A stretch of 12,544 bases of DNA from JBDREW01 sp043819385 (GCA_043819385.1 JBDREW010000050.1:1-12544), one strand, 5' to 3'. Shown: positions 1-6,841, counted from the first letter of the stretch. Numbers and translations are program-made. Notes: generated by a model from the letters alone, not told the origin.

Positions 1-24
1 ATCTTTTTTAGTAATTTTTAACAT
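1..24 (-). CDS. 5' end of an unidentified gene, cut by the window edge
   Basis: Reading the minus strand from 24 leftward gives an ATG and eight open codons (MLKITKKD) before the window ends. The stretch is too short to identify. The support is positional: a good minus-strand promoter lies about 45-70 bases upstream and the preceding gene, ruvA, ends well before it on the same strand. No Shine-Dalgarno sequence is visible. It could be a chance ATG. Confidence 0.4.
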
Positions 25-67
25 AATTTATTTTAAAATAATTATTTTAATAATAACTATATTTATT

Positions 68-94
68 ATTATACCACAATATAAACTTTATCAA
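68..94 (-). promoter_or_regulatory. Promoter for the left-edge minus-strand gene
   Basis: On the minus strand a perfect TATAAT (68-73) is preceded by TG one base away, an extended -10. TTGATA (89-94) lies upstream with a short 15-bp spacer. The predicted start is near 61, leaving a leader of about 37 nt before the ATG at 24. The short spacer is tolerable with an extended -10. Confidence 0.5.
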
Positions 95-99
95 ATTAC

Positions 100-140
100 A
101 AAAAAATTTTCAAGTATTAAACTTTAATCAAAAAATACTT
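100..140 (-). terminator. Weak terminator candidate downstream of ruvA
   Basis: AAGTATT at 112-118 pairs with AATACTT at 134-140, a 7-bp AT-rich stem with a 15-nt loop. On the minus strand it is followed after a few bases by a run of seven T (100-106). It lies 12 bases past the ruvA stop codon. The stem is weak, so this is tentative. Confidence 0.4.
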
Positions 141-151
141 ATATAAAAAAA

Positions 152-721
152 TTATTTCTGACCTAAAATTTTTAATGCTTGTTCTACTCTCTTTTCTGTT
201 TCCTTAATACTAATTGGAACATCTTTCAATGCTTGCTTTACTTGTCTATCAGAAAAGCCAAGATTAACAAGAGCTGTTTCTGCCTCATCTTTTTCTGAAT
301 TTTCAGTTTTTTTAGATAAATCTTTAATTTTTCCTGATAATTCTAAAATAATTGCCATTGCCCGTTTTTTTCCAATTCCAGGAATACCATCAAATAATTT
401 CTCATCATGGGCTTCAATTCTTTGTCTTATTTTTTCCAATGAACCTAATGATGATAGTTCAAGAGATGCTTTTGGTCCTACTCCACGAATTGTTGATAAA
501 ATTTCAAAAAATTCTAAATCTTCTGGATTTAAAAATCCATAAAGAGTTAAACTATTTTCTCTGACATTAAGAAAACAAAATATATTAATATTCTCATTTA
601 TTTTTGGAACAGATAAAAGCGCTTTTTTAGACAAAAAAACCCTATAACCAACATCATTAACATTTATAATAATGAATTTTTCCCTTTTTAAGATAATTTT
701 CCCAGAGAGATAACTAATCAT
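152..721 (-). CDS. ruvA: Holliday junction branch migration protein RuvA
   Basis: RuvA forms the tetramer that holds the Holliday junction and loads the RuvB motors during recombination and fork repair. The 189-residue protein has the three expected parts. Residues 1-63 are an OB-fold starting MISYLSGKI, the family's typical N-terminus. Two helix-hairpin-helix motifs follow, around IRGVGPKAS (78-86) and IPGIGKKRA (113-121). A C-terminal UBA-like domain (about 145-189) contains ALVNLGFSDRQVKQAL and would contact RuvB. Length is normal for the family (about 190-205). In many bacteria ruvA and ruvB are adjacent; here ruvB lies about 9 kb away on the opposite strand and no ruvC is in the window. 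I found no convincing promoter or Shine-Dalgarno sequence immediately upstream. Confidence 0.95.
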   Translation of the reverse strand: MISYLSGKIILKREKFIIINVNDVGYRVFLSKKALLSVPKINENINIFCFLNVRENSLTLYGFLNPEDLEFFEILSTIRGVGPKASLELSSLGSLEKIRQRIEAHDEKLFDGIPGIGKKRAMAIILELSGKIKDLSKKTENSEKDEAETALVNLGFSDRQVKQALKDVPISIKETEKRVEQALKILGQK

Positions 722-837
722 AATTTAAAAATAAACAATTATTTTTAATTTTTAAATGATTTAATTTTGAAACAAAAAAAATTAAGAGATTCAAATGATT
801 ATATTATTATATGCTTATATCTTTTTTTATCAAGATC

Positions 838-866
838 TTTACAAAAAATATATTATCTGCTATGCT
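838..866 (+). promoter_or_regulatory. rpsT promoter (leaderless arrangement)
   Basis: TTTACA (838-843), a 17-bp spacer and TATGCT (861-866), the latter preceded by TGC, giving an extended -10. Transcription should start near 873-876, and the S20 start codon is at 876, so the mRNA would have essentially no leader. The promoter lies inside the longer open frame that begins at 795, which argues against that upstream start. Confidence 0.7.
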
Positions 867-875
867 AATTTTATT

Positions 876-1139
876 ATGCCTATAAAAGAATCGGCAAAAA
901 AAGCTCTTCGCCAGAGCATTAAACGGAAAGAAAGAAATCTTGTTTATAAGAAAAAGATGAAAGAACTTATTAAAGAAATAAGAAGTTTAGTTTTGGAGAA
1001 AAAAGCTGAAGAAGCAAGAAAATTATTGTCTCAAGCCTACAAAATTATTGATAAATCAGCAAAAGTAAATATAATTAAAAAAAATACTGCCTCAAGAAAA
1101 AAATCTAGATTAACAAAACTTATTAAGAACTCTCAGTAA
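876..1139 (+). CDS. rpsT: 30S ribosomal protein S20
   Basis: S20 binds 16S rRNA and stabilises the 5' domain of the small subunit. The product from the ATG at 876 is 87 residues, the usual size, starting MPIKESAKKALRQSIKRK and rich in Lys/Arg, with the expected long helices and the conserved late block KKNTASRKKSRLTKLIK. The frame is open back to an ATG at 795, but the 27 extra residues are hydrophobic and unlike S20, and a promoter (838-866) sits inside that segment, so 876 is chosen. No Shine-Dalgarno sequence is present, consistent with a leaderless transcript. The stop codon abuts the end of the convergent holA gene with no spacer. Confidence 0.95.
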   Translation: MPIKESAKKALRQSIKRKERNLVYKKKMKELIKEIRSLVLEKKAEEARKLLSQAYKIIDKSAKVNIIKKNTASRKKSRLTKLIKNSQ

Positions 1140-2084
1140 TTATAATTCAGCAACAAGCAAATCTAATCCTGTTTCCGGTAATACTCTCCCTGTTTTTATA
1201 TCAATGTCTACCTGAAAAATCTTTTGGTAGATTTTTTTTAATTCTGAAAGGGTAAATTGTTGAGATTGAGAATAACTCTTTCTTACTACAAACGGATGAA
1301 GTTTACTCTTTTTTACAATAACATTATATGGATTATACTTCTCAATTAAATCCTTAATTATTAAAAGATTTCTAAATTGAAAATTTATCATTGATAAAAT
1401 ATACAAAGGAGAATCTCCATTTTCTAAATGTTTATGAAGTAATTTTATTGCTTGTTTCTTATTTTTCTGAGCTATGGCATCAATTGTTTTAAAAATATCT
1501 GTTTCAATTTTTGATTTTATTAAAAGTTCAACATCTTCAACCTGTATTGTCTTAGTGCTTTTTTTAAAATTGACCAACTTTGTTATTTCATTATTCATTT
1601 GCCAAAGATTTTTTCCAACATATTCAATAAGTTTTTCTAAGGCCAATGGTTCTATTTTTGTTTTATGATTATCAAATTCTTTTTCAATCCATTTTTTTAA
1701 TTTATATCCATCTAAAAAATCAAACATTTGAGATTTTGTATTTTTTTCTAAAAACTTATATAAAGTATTTCTTTTATCAACTGCCCCTTCTTCATAAAAT
1801 ACAAATATATCATCTGATTCTAAAAAATCTTTCTTATTTTTCAAAAAAGCTTCTTTAAACTCAACATTTAAAAGAGAATTAGCTAAAATTACTAATTTCT
1901 TCTCTTTAAACATTGATGTTTGTCTTATTTCATCTTTAAAACTATTATAATCTACTTGTTTTTCCGAAAAATCCAAATATTTTAAATTAAATCCGCTTTT
2001 GTGGACTTTTTTATACCCTTCAATTATTTCTTTTAATTTCTTTCTTGCCCTATATGTGTCTTCGCCATAAATAAAAATTATCAT
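1140..2084 (-). CDS. holA: DNA polymerase III delta subunit (clamp loader)
   Basis: The delta subunit opens the beta sliding clamp and is part of the clamp-loader pentamer of the replicative polymerase. The 314-residue protein starts MIIFIYGEDTYRARKK, matching the HolA N-terminal AAA-like domain, which lacks a functional P-loop. It ends with the family's diagnostic block VDIDIKTGRVLPETGLDLLV (about 292-311). The middle has the typical helical segment around YVGKNLWQMNNEITKLVNF (about 155-173). Length is close to the family norm of about 320-340. In other bacteria rpsT is often next to holA; here the two genes are convergent and abut exactly. A promoter is positioned for a near-leaderless mRNA starting just before the ATG at 2084. 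Confidence 0.93.
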   Translation of the reverse strand: MIIFIYGEDTYRARKKLKEIIEGYKKVHKSGFNLKYLDFSEKQVDYNSFKDEIRQTSMFKEKKLVILANSLLNVEFKEAFLKNKKDFLESDDIFVFYEEGAVDKRNTLYKFLEKNTKSQMFDFLDGYKLKKWIEKEFDNHKTKIEPLALEKLIEYVGKNLWQMNNEITKLVNFKKSTKTIQVEDVELLIKSKIETDIFKTIDAIAQKNKKQAIKLLHKHLENGDSPLYILSMINFQFRNLLIIKDLIEKYNPYNVIVKKSKLHPFVVRKSYSQSQQFTLSELKKIYQKIFQVDIDIKTGRVLPETGLDLLVAEL

Positions 2085-2092
2085 AATAATTC

Positions 2093-2121
2093 ATATTATC
2101 TAAAATATAAGATAATTACAA
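2093..2121 (-). promoter_or_regulatory. holA promoter
   Basis: Minus-strand TTGTAA (2116-2121), a 17-bp spacer, then TAATAT (2093-2098). The predicted start is within one to three bases of the holA ATG at 2084, so translation would begin at or very near the 5' end. No Shine-Dalgarno sequence is seen. Confidence 0.5.
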
Positions 2122-2138
2122 ACATAATCTCATAATAC

Positions 2139-2173
2139 AAAACAAAAGTCCTTTTTAAAAGGACTTTTGTTTT
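2139..2173. terminator. Symmetric bidirectional terminator hairpin
   Basis: A perfect 17-bp inverted repeat (2139-2155 and 2157-2173) around a single central T. The core GTCC/GGAC pairs lie within A/T arms, so either strand ends in a T-rich 3' arm. It lies between the NYN gene and holA, both transcribed leftward, and would stop read-through into holA. Confidence 0.75.
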
Positions 2174-2253
2174 CCCATTATTTTCTCATTATTTTCCTAA
2201 AAGTTCATTAATCTTTTTATTTCTTCTCTCTTTATTTTAATTTCCTTTTCCCA

Positions 2254-2304
2254 AGCCCCGACCTCTTTAAAACTTCTTTTCCCTCTCGAAGAGAGGTCGG
2301 GGCT
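2254..2304. repeat. Palindromic intergenic repeat, copy A
   Basis: Arms AGCCCCGACCTCT (2254-2266) and AGAGGTCGGGGCT (2292-2304) are perfectly complementary over 13 bp with a 25-nt pyrimidine-rich loop. An alternative, mutually exclusive inner hairpin pairs CCTCTC (2282-2287) with GAGAGG (2291-2296). The copy is followed by a pyrimidine tract containing AGCTTTCCCCTCT, also found after copies B and C near 11.4-11.6 kb. The GC content contrasts with the AT-rich surroundings. There is no T-run directly after the stem, so it is not a classical terminator. Confidence 0.8.
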
Positions 2305-2381
2305 CTATCTAGCTTTCCCCTCTTTCTTCATTTTAATTTTTAATAATTTATTAAATAATTTTACTTTTCCACATTTTTAAC

Positions 2382-2409
2382 TTGACATAATCTATGGATT
2401 TGATATATT
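2382..2409 (+). promoter_or_regulatory. Orphan promoter facing a terminator
   Basis: Consensus TTGACA (2382-2387), a 16-bp spacer, then TATATT (2404-2409). An 18-bp spacer to TATTAA at 2406 is an alternative. Initiation is expected near 2416-2419. There is no rightward gene downstream: an intrinsic terminator begins at 2426 and the next gene is on the other strand. Confidence 0.6.
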
Positions 2410-2425
2410 AATAATATTAACGCTA

Positions 2426-2453
2426 CCCCAAGGTAAAACTTGGGGCTTTTTTT
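2426..2453 (+). terminator. Intrinsic terminator immediately after the orphan promoter
   Basis: CCCCAAG (2426-2432) pairs with CTTGGGG (2439-2445) around a GTAAAA loop. C plus seven T (2447-2453) follow on the plus strand only, so it acts rightward. It abuts the 3' end of the leftward NYN gene but has no T-run in that gene's direction. Confidence 0.75.
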
Positions 2454-2988
2454 ATTTTAGCTTAATTTCATCTTTAATTCTGTTAAGATAAAGATGCCAA
2501 CATTGCCTTAATTCCCAAGCCATATTTTCCTCATAACCGATAAACATAATATTTTTATTTTTATCTCTGACTACATAATTTTTTAATTCATAAAAATCAC
2601 TATCTCCACTCATAACTATTATAGTATCAAGATTATCTATATTTCTTACTACATCAAGAGCAATTTCAATATCCATATTACCCTTTTTAACAACTTGTCC
2701 TCCAATTGGAGTATATTTTAATTCTTTCTTTTTAATAATAGCAAAAGATTTTATCTTTTCTAAAAACTTTTGAGACTTATGATAAACAATATCATTTTTA
2801 GCAGGGATAACTAAATAATAATAAATAAATTGTAAATCACAATATTGACCAATAAGTTCTTTAAGTTTTTTAAGATCTATTTTCCATCCTTGTTTTTGAT
2901 AAGAATGATAAAGATTAGCATTATCACAAAAGACTCCTACTTTTTTATCTTTTAATCCTTCTAATACTTTTTTAGTTTTTTCATCCAT
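2452..2988 (-). CDS. NYN domain (LabA/DUF88-like) predicted nuclease
   Basis: NYN domains are PIN-like metal-dependent ribonuclease folds; cellular substrates of the bacterial LabA/DUF88 group are mostly unknown. In this 178-residue protein the acidic residues expected of the fold are visible: D22 in VFCDNANLY (18-27), D106 and D112 in NMDIEIALDV (104-113), and D129/D131 in VMSGDSDF (125-132). The domain spans about residues 15-165, so the protein is a single domain with a short basic C-terminus. There is no signal peptide or membrane segment, so it is presumably cytoplasmic and acts on RNA. It stands alone, with 206 bp between it and mutM upstream. The ATG at 2988 is chosen because the domain begins shortly after it. 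The substrate cannot be inferred here. Confidence 0.85.
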   Translation of the reverse strand: MDEKTKKVLEGLKDKKVGVFCDNANLYHSYQKQGWKIDLKKLKELIGQYCDLQFIYYYLVIPAKNDIVYHKSQKFLEKIKSFAIIKKKELKYTPIGGQVVKKGNMDIEIALDVVRNIDNLDTIIVMSGDSDFYELKNYVVRDKNKNIMFIGYEENMAWELRQCWHLYLNRIKDEIKLK

Positions 2989-3034
2989 TAGATTTTAAAT
3001 TATTTAATTTTGAATCTTTCCCTCTTCTCAACTT

Positions 3035-3060
3035 CCCCCTCCTTTCTTCATTTTAATTTT
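3035..3060. repeat. Stray flank of the palindromic repeat family
   Basis: The pyrimidine/AT tract here shares 19 identical bases (3042-3060) with the flank of repeat copy A (2322-2340), preceded in both by a run of C. The palindromic core is missing. It may be a remnant of a degraded copy or simple low-complexity sequence. Confidence 0.4.
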
Positions 3061-3067
3061 CTTGTCC

Positions 3068-3102
3068 TCACACTAAAATTTCAAAGAAATTTCTAGTTGT
3101 GA
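3068..3102. repeat. Imperfect palindrome upstream of the NYN gene
   Basis: TCACACTAAAATTTC (3068-3082), three A, then GAAATTTCTAGTTGTGA (3086-3102) form a long hairpin, with about 13 of 15 positions paired and one bulge and one mismatch. It has no T-run and is not obviously a terminator. It sits between mutM and the NYN gene, next to the stray repeat flank. Confidence 0.5.
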
Positions 3103-3141
3103 TGGATAATTTGTCATTTTAATTTTTGAATTTTAATTTTA

Positions 3142-3177
3142 TTATATTATTTTACCATAAATAAAAAAATAATATAA
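3142..3177. terminator. AT-only hairpin after mutM, possible weak terminator
   Basis: TTATATTATTTT (3142-3153) pairs perfectly with AAAATAATATAA (3166-3177) over 12 bp around a 12-nt loop, just past the mutM stop codon. Alternative pairing between TTTTACC (about 3150-3156) and GGTAAAA (3182-3188) overlaps it. The absence of GC pairs makes termination uncertain. Confidence 0.4.
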
Positions 3178-3194
3178 AGTAGGTAAAATCATTT

Positions 3195-4067
3195 TTATAA
3201 TTTCTGACATTTTGGGCAAAAATGAGCGCTTCTAACATTCATTTTAATTCGTTCTATTTTAGTACCACAACGAGTACATTTTTCTCCGTTTCTTCGATAA
3301 ACTCTTCTTAATTTATCAAATTCTCCTTTTTGACCTTCAATATCCCTATAATCAGAAAAGCTTTCTCCTTTTAATTCAATACTTTTTTTCAAAACTTCTT
3401 TAATATTATTATAAATATCTTTTAATTCTTTATTATTTAATTTTGAAACATCTTCAAAAGGATGAATTTTTGCTCGCCACAAAACCTCATCAGAATAAAT
3501 ATTTCCAATTCCAACAATAATTTCTTGATTTAGCAATACTTGCTTTATTTTTCCTTTTCTATTTTTTAAAACCTCCTTAAACTTATCAAAAGTAAAACTT
3601 TCTTCTAACGGCTCAGGTCCTAATTTTTTAAAGTTTTCTGAACTTTTTAATTCTTTTGTTTTCCATAATTCTATTTTGGCAAATTTTCTTAAATCAGAGA
3701 GAGCTAACATTTTTTTATTATTCAAAAAAAACATTAAATGAATATATGTGTTGACTCTATCTTTAAAATTATTATCTTGAGATATCCAAATTCCATTTTT
3801 AAAATCCCAATTTCCAAAAAGTAAATGCCCTGTTAGCTTTTGATGAATTAAAAGTGAATAACCTTGAGACAAATTAAAAATTATATTTTTTCCTCTACGC
3901 CAAATTTTATTTATTTTCTTTCCTTTAACCTTTTTCTTAAATTCTTTAAAATTCTCTGGTTTTTTAATTTGTTTTTCAGAATCTGTCCAAACATCAAAAA
4001 AAGTCCGATTAAGGACCTTTTTTCTTAAACCACGCACAGTAGTTTCTACCTCTGGTAATTCAGGCAT
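3195..4067 (-). CDS. mutM: Formamidopyrimidine-DNA glycosylase (Fpg/MutM)
   Basis: MutM excises 8-oxoguanine and ring-opened purines and nicks the abasic site by beta/delta elimination in base excision repair. The 290-residue protein has every hallmark. MPELPEVET at the N-terminus supplies the catalytic Pro2 and Glu3. RRGK (57-60) carries the conserved lysine. The helix-two-turn-helix region contains NQEIIVGIGNIYSDE (180-194), including the DNA-contacting Asn189. A C-terminal zinc finger has C264, C267, C284 and C287 with R279 in VRSAHFCPKC. Length is slightly above the typical 270. The gene follows the response regulator by 22 bp on the same strand and is probably co-transcribed with it. The start is fixed by the MPELPEVET motif. 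Confidence 0.96.
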   Translation of the reverse strand: MPELPEVETTVRGLRKKVLNRTFFDVWTDSEKQIKKPENFKEFKKKVKGKKINKIWRRGKNIIFNLSQGYSLLIHQKLTGHLLFGNWDFKNGIWISQDNNFKDRVNTYIHLMFFLNNKKMLALSDLRKFAKIELWKTKELKSSENFKKLGPEPLEESFTFDKFKEVLKNRKGKIKQVLLNQEIIVGIGNIYSDEVLWRAKIHPFEDVSKLNNKELKDIYNNIKEVLKKSIELKGESFSDYRDIEGQKGEFDKLRRVYRRNGEKCTRCGTKIERIKMNVRSAHFCPKCQKL

Positions 4068-4089
4068 AAATTTTAATATCTAATATTTT

Positions 4090-4467
4090 CTAATTATTTG
4101 AGTCAAATACTGATTTTATTTTTTCAATTATTTCTCCTGGAGTAAAATGCGCTTTGATCAAATAATCATCTGCTCCCATTTTTAATCCTCTTTCTATATC
4201 ATCTTTTTGTCCAAGATTAGACAAAATAATTACTGGAATTTCAGCTAAAATAGGATCTTCTTTTACTTTTGCTAATACTTCAAATCCATCTACTCCTGGT
4301 AAAATAAGGTCAAGCAAAACTAAATCTGGCTTTTCTTCTTTTACTGCTCTTATTCCTTTTTCCCCGTCCACAGCTTCAGCAACATCATAACCCTCCTTCA
4401 AAAGCTTTTGAGAAATTAATTCGCGAAGAAATTTATCGTCTTCAATTATTAAAATTTTCTTTTCCAT
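4090..4467 (-). CDS. Single-domain response regulator (CheY-like receiver)
   Basis: This is a 125-residue stand-alone receiver domain without an output domain. It would act through protein contacts or as a phosphorelay intermediate. The acidic pocket is D10/D11 in LIIEDDKF, the phosphoacceptor is D53 in LVLLDLILPGVDG, the switch Ser is S83 in VIILSNLG, and the conserved lysine is K105 in ADDYLIKAHF. All key residues are present. It lies 127 bp downstream of a histidine kinase on the same strand, its likely partner, and 22 bp upstream of mutM, which suggests co-transcription. A large imperfect inverted repeat (4481-4535) sits 14 bases upstream of its ATG and may control it. The target of the phosphorylated form is unknown. 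Confidence 0.93.
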   Translation of the reverse strand: MEKKILIIEDDKFLRELISQKLLKEGYDVAEAVDGEKGIRAVKEEKPDLVLLDLILPGVDGFEVLAKVKEDPILAEIPVIILSNLGQKDDIERGLKMGADDYLIKAHFTPGEIIEKIKSVFDSNN

Positions 4468-4480
4468 AATAATACGAATT

Positions 4481-4535
4481 TATGAATAAAATGTAAATCT
4501 ACAATTATTATTTTGCAATTTACATTCAATTCATA
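4481..4535. promoter_or_regulatory. Long inverted repeat in the kinase-regulator gap
   Basis: Two-part arms mirror each other. TATGAAT (4481-4487) pairs with ATTCATA (4529-4535), and AATGTAAAT (4490-4498) pairs with ATTTACATT (4518-4526), with two unpaired bases on each side between the parts and 19 nt in the centre. That makes 16 paired positions per arm. It could be an operator for a dimeric regulator or an AU-rich hairpin in the leader of the response regulator. No T-run follows in the gene's direction. Confidence 0.55.
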
Positions 4536-4594
4536 TTATTCAAATTACATTATTTATTTTAAACTATTAAGAAAAATAAAACAAGTAAAATATG

Positions 4595-5689
4595 TTAATA
4601 AAAGTCCTTTGTTAAAAACTCGCTAAATTTTTCTCTTATTGGAATTGTAAAATAAAAAGTTGATCCTTTGTTTTCTTCAGATTCAAACCAAATTCTTCCT
4701 CCATGTGCCTCAATAATATTTTTTGCTATAAAAAGACCTAAACCTGTTCCTTCAGTATCTACTTTCAATATATTATTTGCTCTGAAAAAACTATCAAATA
4801 TTTTATCTTGTTGATTTTTAGGAATACCTAATCCTGTATCTCTAATCTGAATTTCCATTTCTTTTGTCTTTTTTAATATATTAACATTTATTTCACCACC
4901 TTTTAATGTATATCTTATAGAATTATCAACAAGATTTCTAAAAGCAATTTCAATTTTTTCTTGATCAAGCATTACTTTCGGCAATTTATCTTCTGGCAAA
5001 TTAAATTCAAATTTTATACCCTTTTCTTCTATTTTTTCTTTATAAATACTAACAACTGATTGAAGCACGTTTTCAATATCTAAAAGAGCTAATTTTGAAA
5101 GATATTTACCCTGTTCAATCTGAGCTACATTTAAAAGATCATTTATCAATCTAATCATTCTTTCATTCGCTTTATAGGCTTTTTCAATTGATTCTCTTTG
5201 TTCTTTAGTTATATCACCTAAATCTCCATCCAACAACATCTTTATAATCCATTTTACAGCTGATGACGGAGTTCTTAATTGATGTGCTGCTAATCCAATA
5301 AATTCGGACTTAATTCTTTCTACCATTTTTTGCTGAGTAATGTCATGTAAAATAACCAAACTACCAATATCTTTTTCTTCAGATTTCATTGAAACAACTG
5401 ATATTTCTAAAATAAGATTGGGGGTAATTTCAATATCTTTTTTAAGTAATTCTTTTATTCCACCACCAACAAGGTCAATAAGTTTTTGAAAAAATGAAAA
5501 ACTATTTAATTCTAATAATTGTTTTCCTATCACTTGATCACTTTTCAAATCTAAAAATTTCTCAGCTTGAGGATTAATTAAAATAAGTTTTTTATTTTTA
5601 TCAAATATCAAAAGTCCATCTGTAAAATAACTAATAACTTCTAAAATTTGACCTATTTGTTCATTTACTTTTAATTCATTTATATTCAT
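4595..5689 (-). CDS. Soluble PAS-domain sensor histidine kinase
   Basis: A 364-residue two-component kinase. Residues about 10-120 form a PAS sensory domain ending in the usual LHDITQQK junction. The dimerisation/phosphoacceptor domain has H136 in AAHQLRTP (134-141). The ATPase domain has the N box RNLVDNSIRY (251-260), G1 box DTGLGIP (284-290), F box around FFRAN (301-305) and G2 box GTGLGLF (314-320). No transmembrane segment or signal peptide is evident, so it should sense a cytoplasmic cue; no cofactor ligand can be assigned to the PAS domain. The receiver gene 127 bp downstream on the same strand is the likely phosphotransfer partner. All catalytic boxes are intact, so an active kinase is expected. 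Confidence 0.94.
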   Translation of the reverse strand: MNINELKVNEQIGQILEVISYFTDGLLIFDKNKKLILINPQAEKFLDLKSDQVIGKQLLELNSFSFFQKLIDLVGGGIKELLKKDIEITPNLILEISVVSMKSEEKDIGSLVILHDITQQKMVERIKSEFIGLAAHQLRTPSSAVKWIIKMLLDGDLGDITKEQRESIEKAYKANERMIRLINDLLNVAQIEQGKYLSKLALLDIENVLQSVVSIYKEKIEEKGIKFEFNLPEDKLPKVMLDQEKIEIAFRNLVDNSIRYTLKGGEINVNILKKTKEMEIQIRDTGLGIPKNQQDKIFDSFFRANNILKVDTEGTGLGLFIAKNIIEAHGGRIWFESEENKGSTFYFTIPIREKFSEFLTKDFY

Positions 5690-5788
5690 TATTTTAATTC
5701 CAAGCGAGTGCTGAAAATCTATATTAAAATACGTTTTAATACCCCACTCCCTTTTAATGCCTTACTAAAGGATTCAACAATATTCATT

Positions 5789-6835
5789 CTACCACAATTT
5801 TAAATTACTTTTAACTTCTGATTTTTCATTATTATTTTCATTATTATTTTCATTATTATTTTCATTATTATTTTCATTATTATTTTCATTATTATTTTCA
5901 TTATAAAATTCTAATAATCTAACAACTAAAGTTTTAAATCCATATTCATTTAAAATCTCTATTACTTCTTTTTTATCATATTTTCCCCATTTGGTTTTTT
6001 CTAAATCAAAATCAATGGGAACTTCACAATTTATATCTGCAAGCATTTTTGAAACAAAAGCATTATCTTTATGATTTAAAAGCTTTTCCCTTAAAACTGC
6101 TTTTATTGTTTTTGATTTTTCTGTATTTTTATTTAATTCTTGATAAATATTTTCTACAGAACCAAAATCTTTTATCAAAGAAATGGCTGTTTTCTCTCCA
6201 ATTCCAAAAACACCAGGAATATTATCTGAAGGATCTCCTCGTAATCCCCTAAAATCAGCAAGTTGTTCTGGAAGAAGACCTTGATATTTTTCTTTAACTT
6301 GTTTTTCATCATATAAAATAGCATCTTTAACTCCTCTTCTTAAAGTATATGACTTTGTATTTTCGTTTACTAACTGCAATAAATCTAAATCACCAGTTAA
6401 AATAATTGTTTCTATTTTTGGAAAAATCTGTTTTCTCGGAATTATTTTAGAAATGGTACCAATAATATCATCTGCTTCATATCCTTTTTTTTCAAAAATA
6501 GAAATATTAAACTTTTCAAGAATTTCTTTTATTTTTAGAATTTGAGAACAAAGATCGTCAGGAGTTTTGGGTCTATTTGCCTTATACAATCTATATTTTT
6601 GATGACGAAATGTTTTAGCTGGAAAATCAAAAACTGCCACTACATATTCTGGTTTAAAATCCTTAATTACTCTCAGAAAAATCAATAAAAAACCATAAAC
6701 AGCATTTACAACCTCTTTTTTCTTATTTGTTAATATGGGCAAAGCATGAAAGGCACGATGAATTATAGCATTACTATCAATTAAAATGAGACATTTTTTT
6801 TCTTTTGTTTTTTCTTCTAATGTATTTTTTAACAT
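5789..6835 (-). CDS. Stand-alone 5'-3' exonuclease (PolA N-terminal domain type)
   Basis: The protein resembles the 5' nuclease domain of DNA polymerase I, a flap/RNA-primer-removing enzyme, but without the polymerase. Metal-binding residues are visible in order: D20 (LILIDSNAIIHRAFHALP), D70 (VAVFDFPAKTFRH), E120/D122/D123 (YEADDIIGT), D149/D151 (TGDLDLLQLV) and D201/D204 (RGDPSDNIPG). The helix-3-turn-helix PGVFGIGEKTA (207-217) follows. The nuclease ends near residue 311 and is followed by seven Glu residues spaced by NNN and a 12-residue tail ending NLKLW. The 99 bp downstream contains no polymerase sequence, so the protein is naturally short or derived from a truncated polA. The start at 6835 fits a promoter six bases upstream that would give a leaderless mRNA. 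Confidence 0.92.
   Translation of the reverse strand: MLKNTLEEKTKEKKCLILIDSNAIIHRAFHALPILTNKKKEVVNAVYGFLLIFLRVIKDFKPEYVVAVFDFPAKTFRHQKYRLYKANRPKTPDDLCSQILKIKEILEKFNISIFEKKGYEADDIIGTISKIIPRKQIFPKIETIILTGDLDLLQLVNENTKSYTLRRGVKDAILYDEKQVKEKYQGLLPEQLADFRGLRGDPSDNIPGVFGIGEKTAISLIKDFGSVENIYQELNKNTEKSKTIKAVLREKLLNHKDNAFVSKMLADINCEVPIDFDLEKTKWGKYDKKEVIEILNEYGFKTLVVRLLEFYNENNNENNNENNNENNNENNNENNNEKSEVKSNLKLW
5825..5904. repeat. 12-bp tandem repeat within the exonuclease gene
   Basis: The unit TTCATTATTATT recurs about 6.7 times without a mismatch (the C of each unit falls at 5827, 5839, 5851 and so on to 5899). On the minus strand each unit reads GAA AAT AAT AAT backwards, encoding Glu and three Asn. 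Because the period is a multiple of three, gain or loss of units keeps the frame, so copy number probably varies by slippage. Confidence 0.95.
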
Positions 6836-6841
6836 ATCAAT

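Noticed and set aside
352..564. Open frame on the plus strand within ruvA
   Set aside because: It is entirely antisense to a confident gene and has no recognisable protein features. The same applies to plus-strand frames at 1474-1668, 1646-1858, 6049-6252 and 7696-7887, and minus-strand frames at 8265-8459, 9109-9369 and 11712-12029.
795..875. Longer S20 start giving 27 extra N-terminal residues
   Set aside because: The extra residues are hydrophobic and unlike S20, a promoter lies inside this segment, and the ATG at 876 gives the standard MPIKESA start and length.
2254..2304. Copy A as an ordinary intrinsic terminator
   Set aside because: The loop is 25 nt and no T-run follows the stem on either strand; two further copies show it is a repeat family.
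5825..5904. CRISPR array
   Set aside because: The 12-bp units are contiguous with no spacers, and they encode an in-frame ENNN tail.
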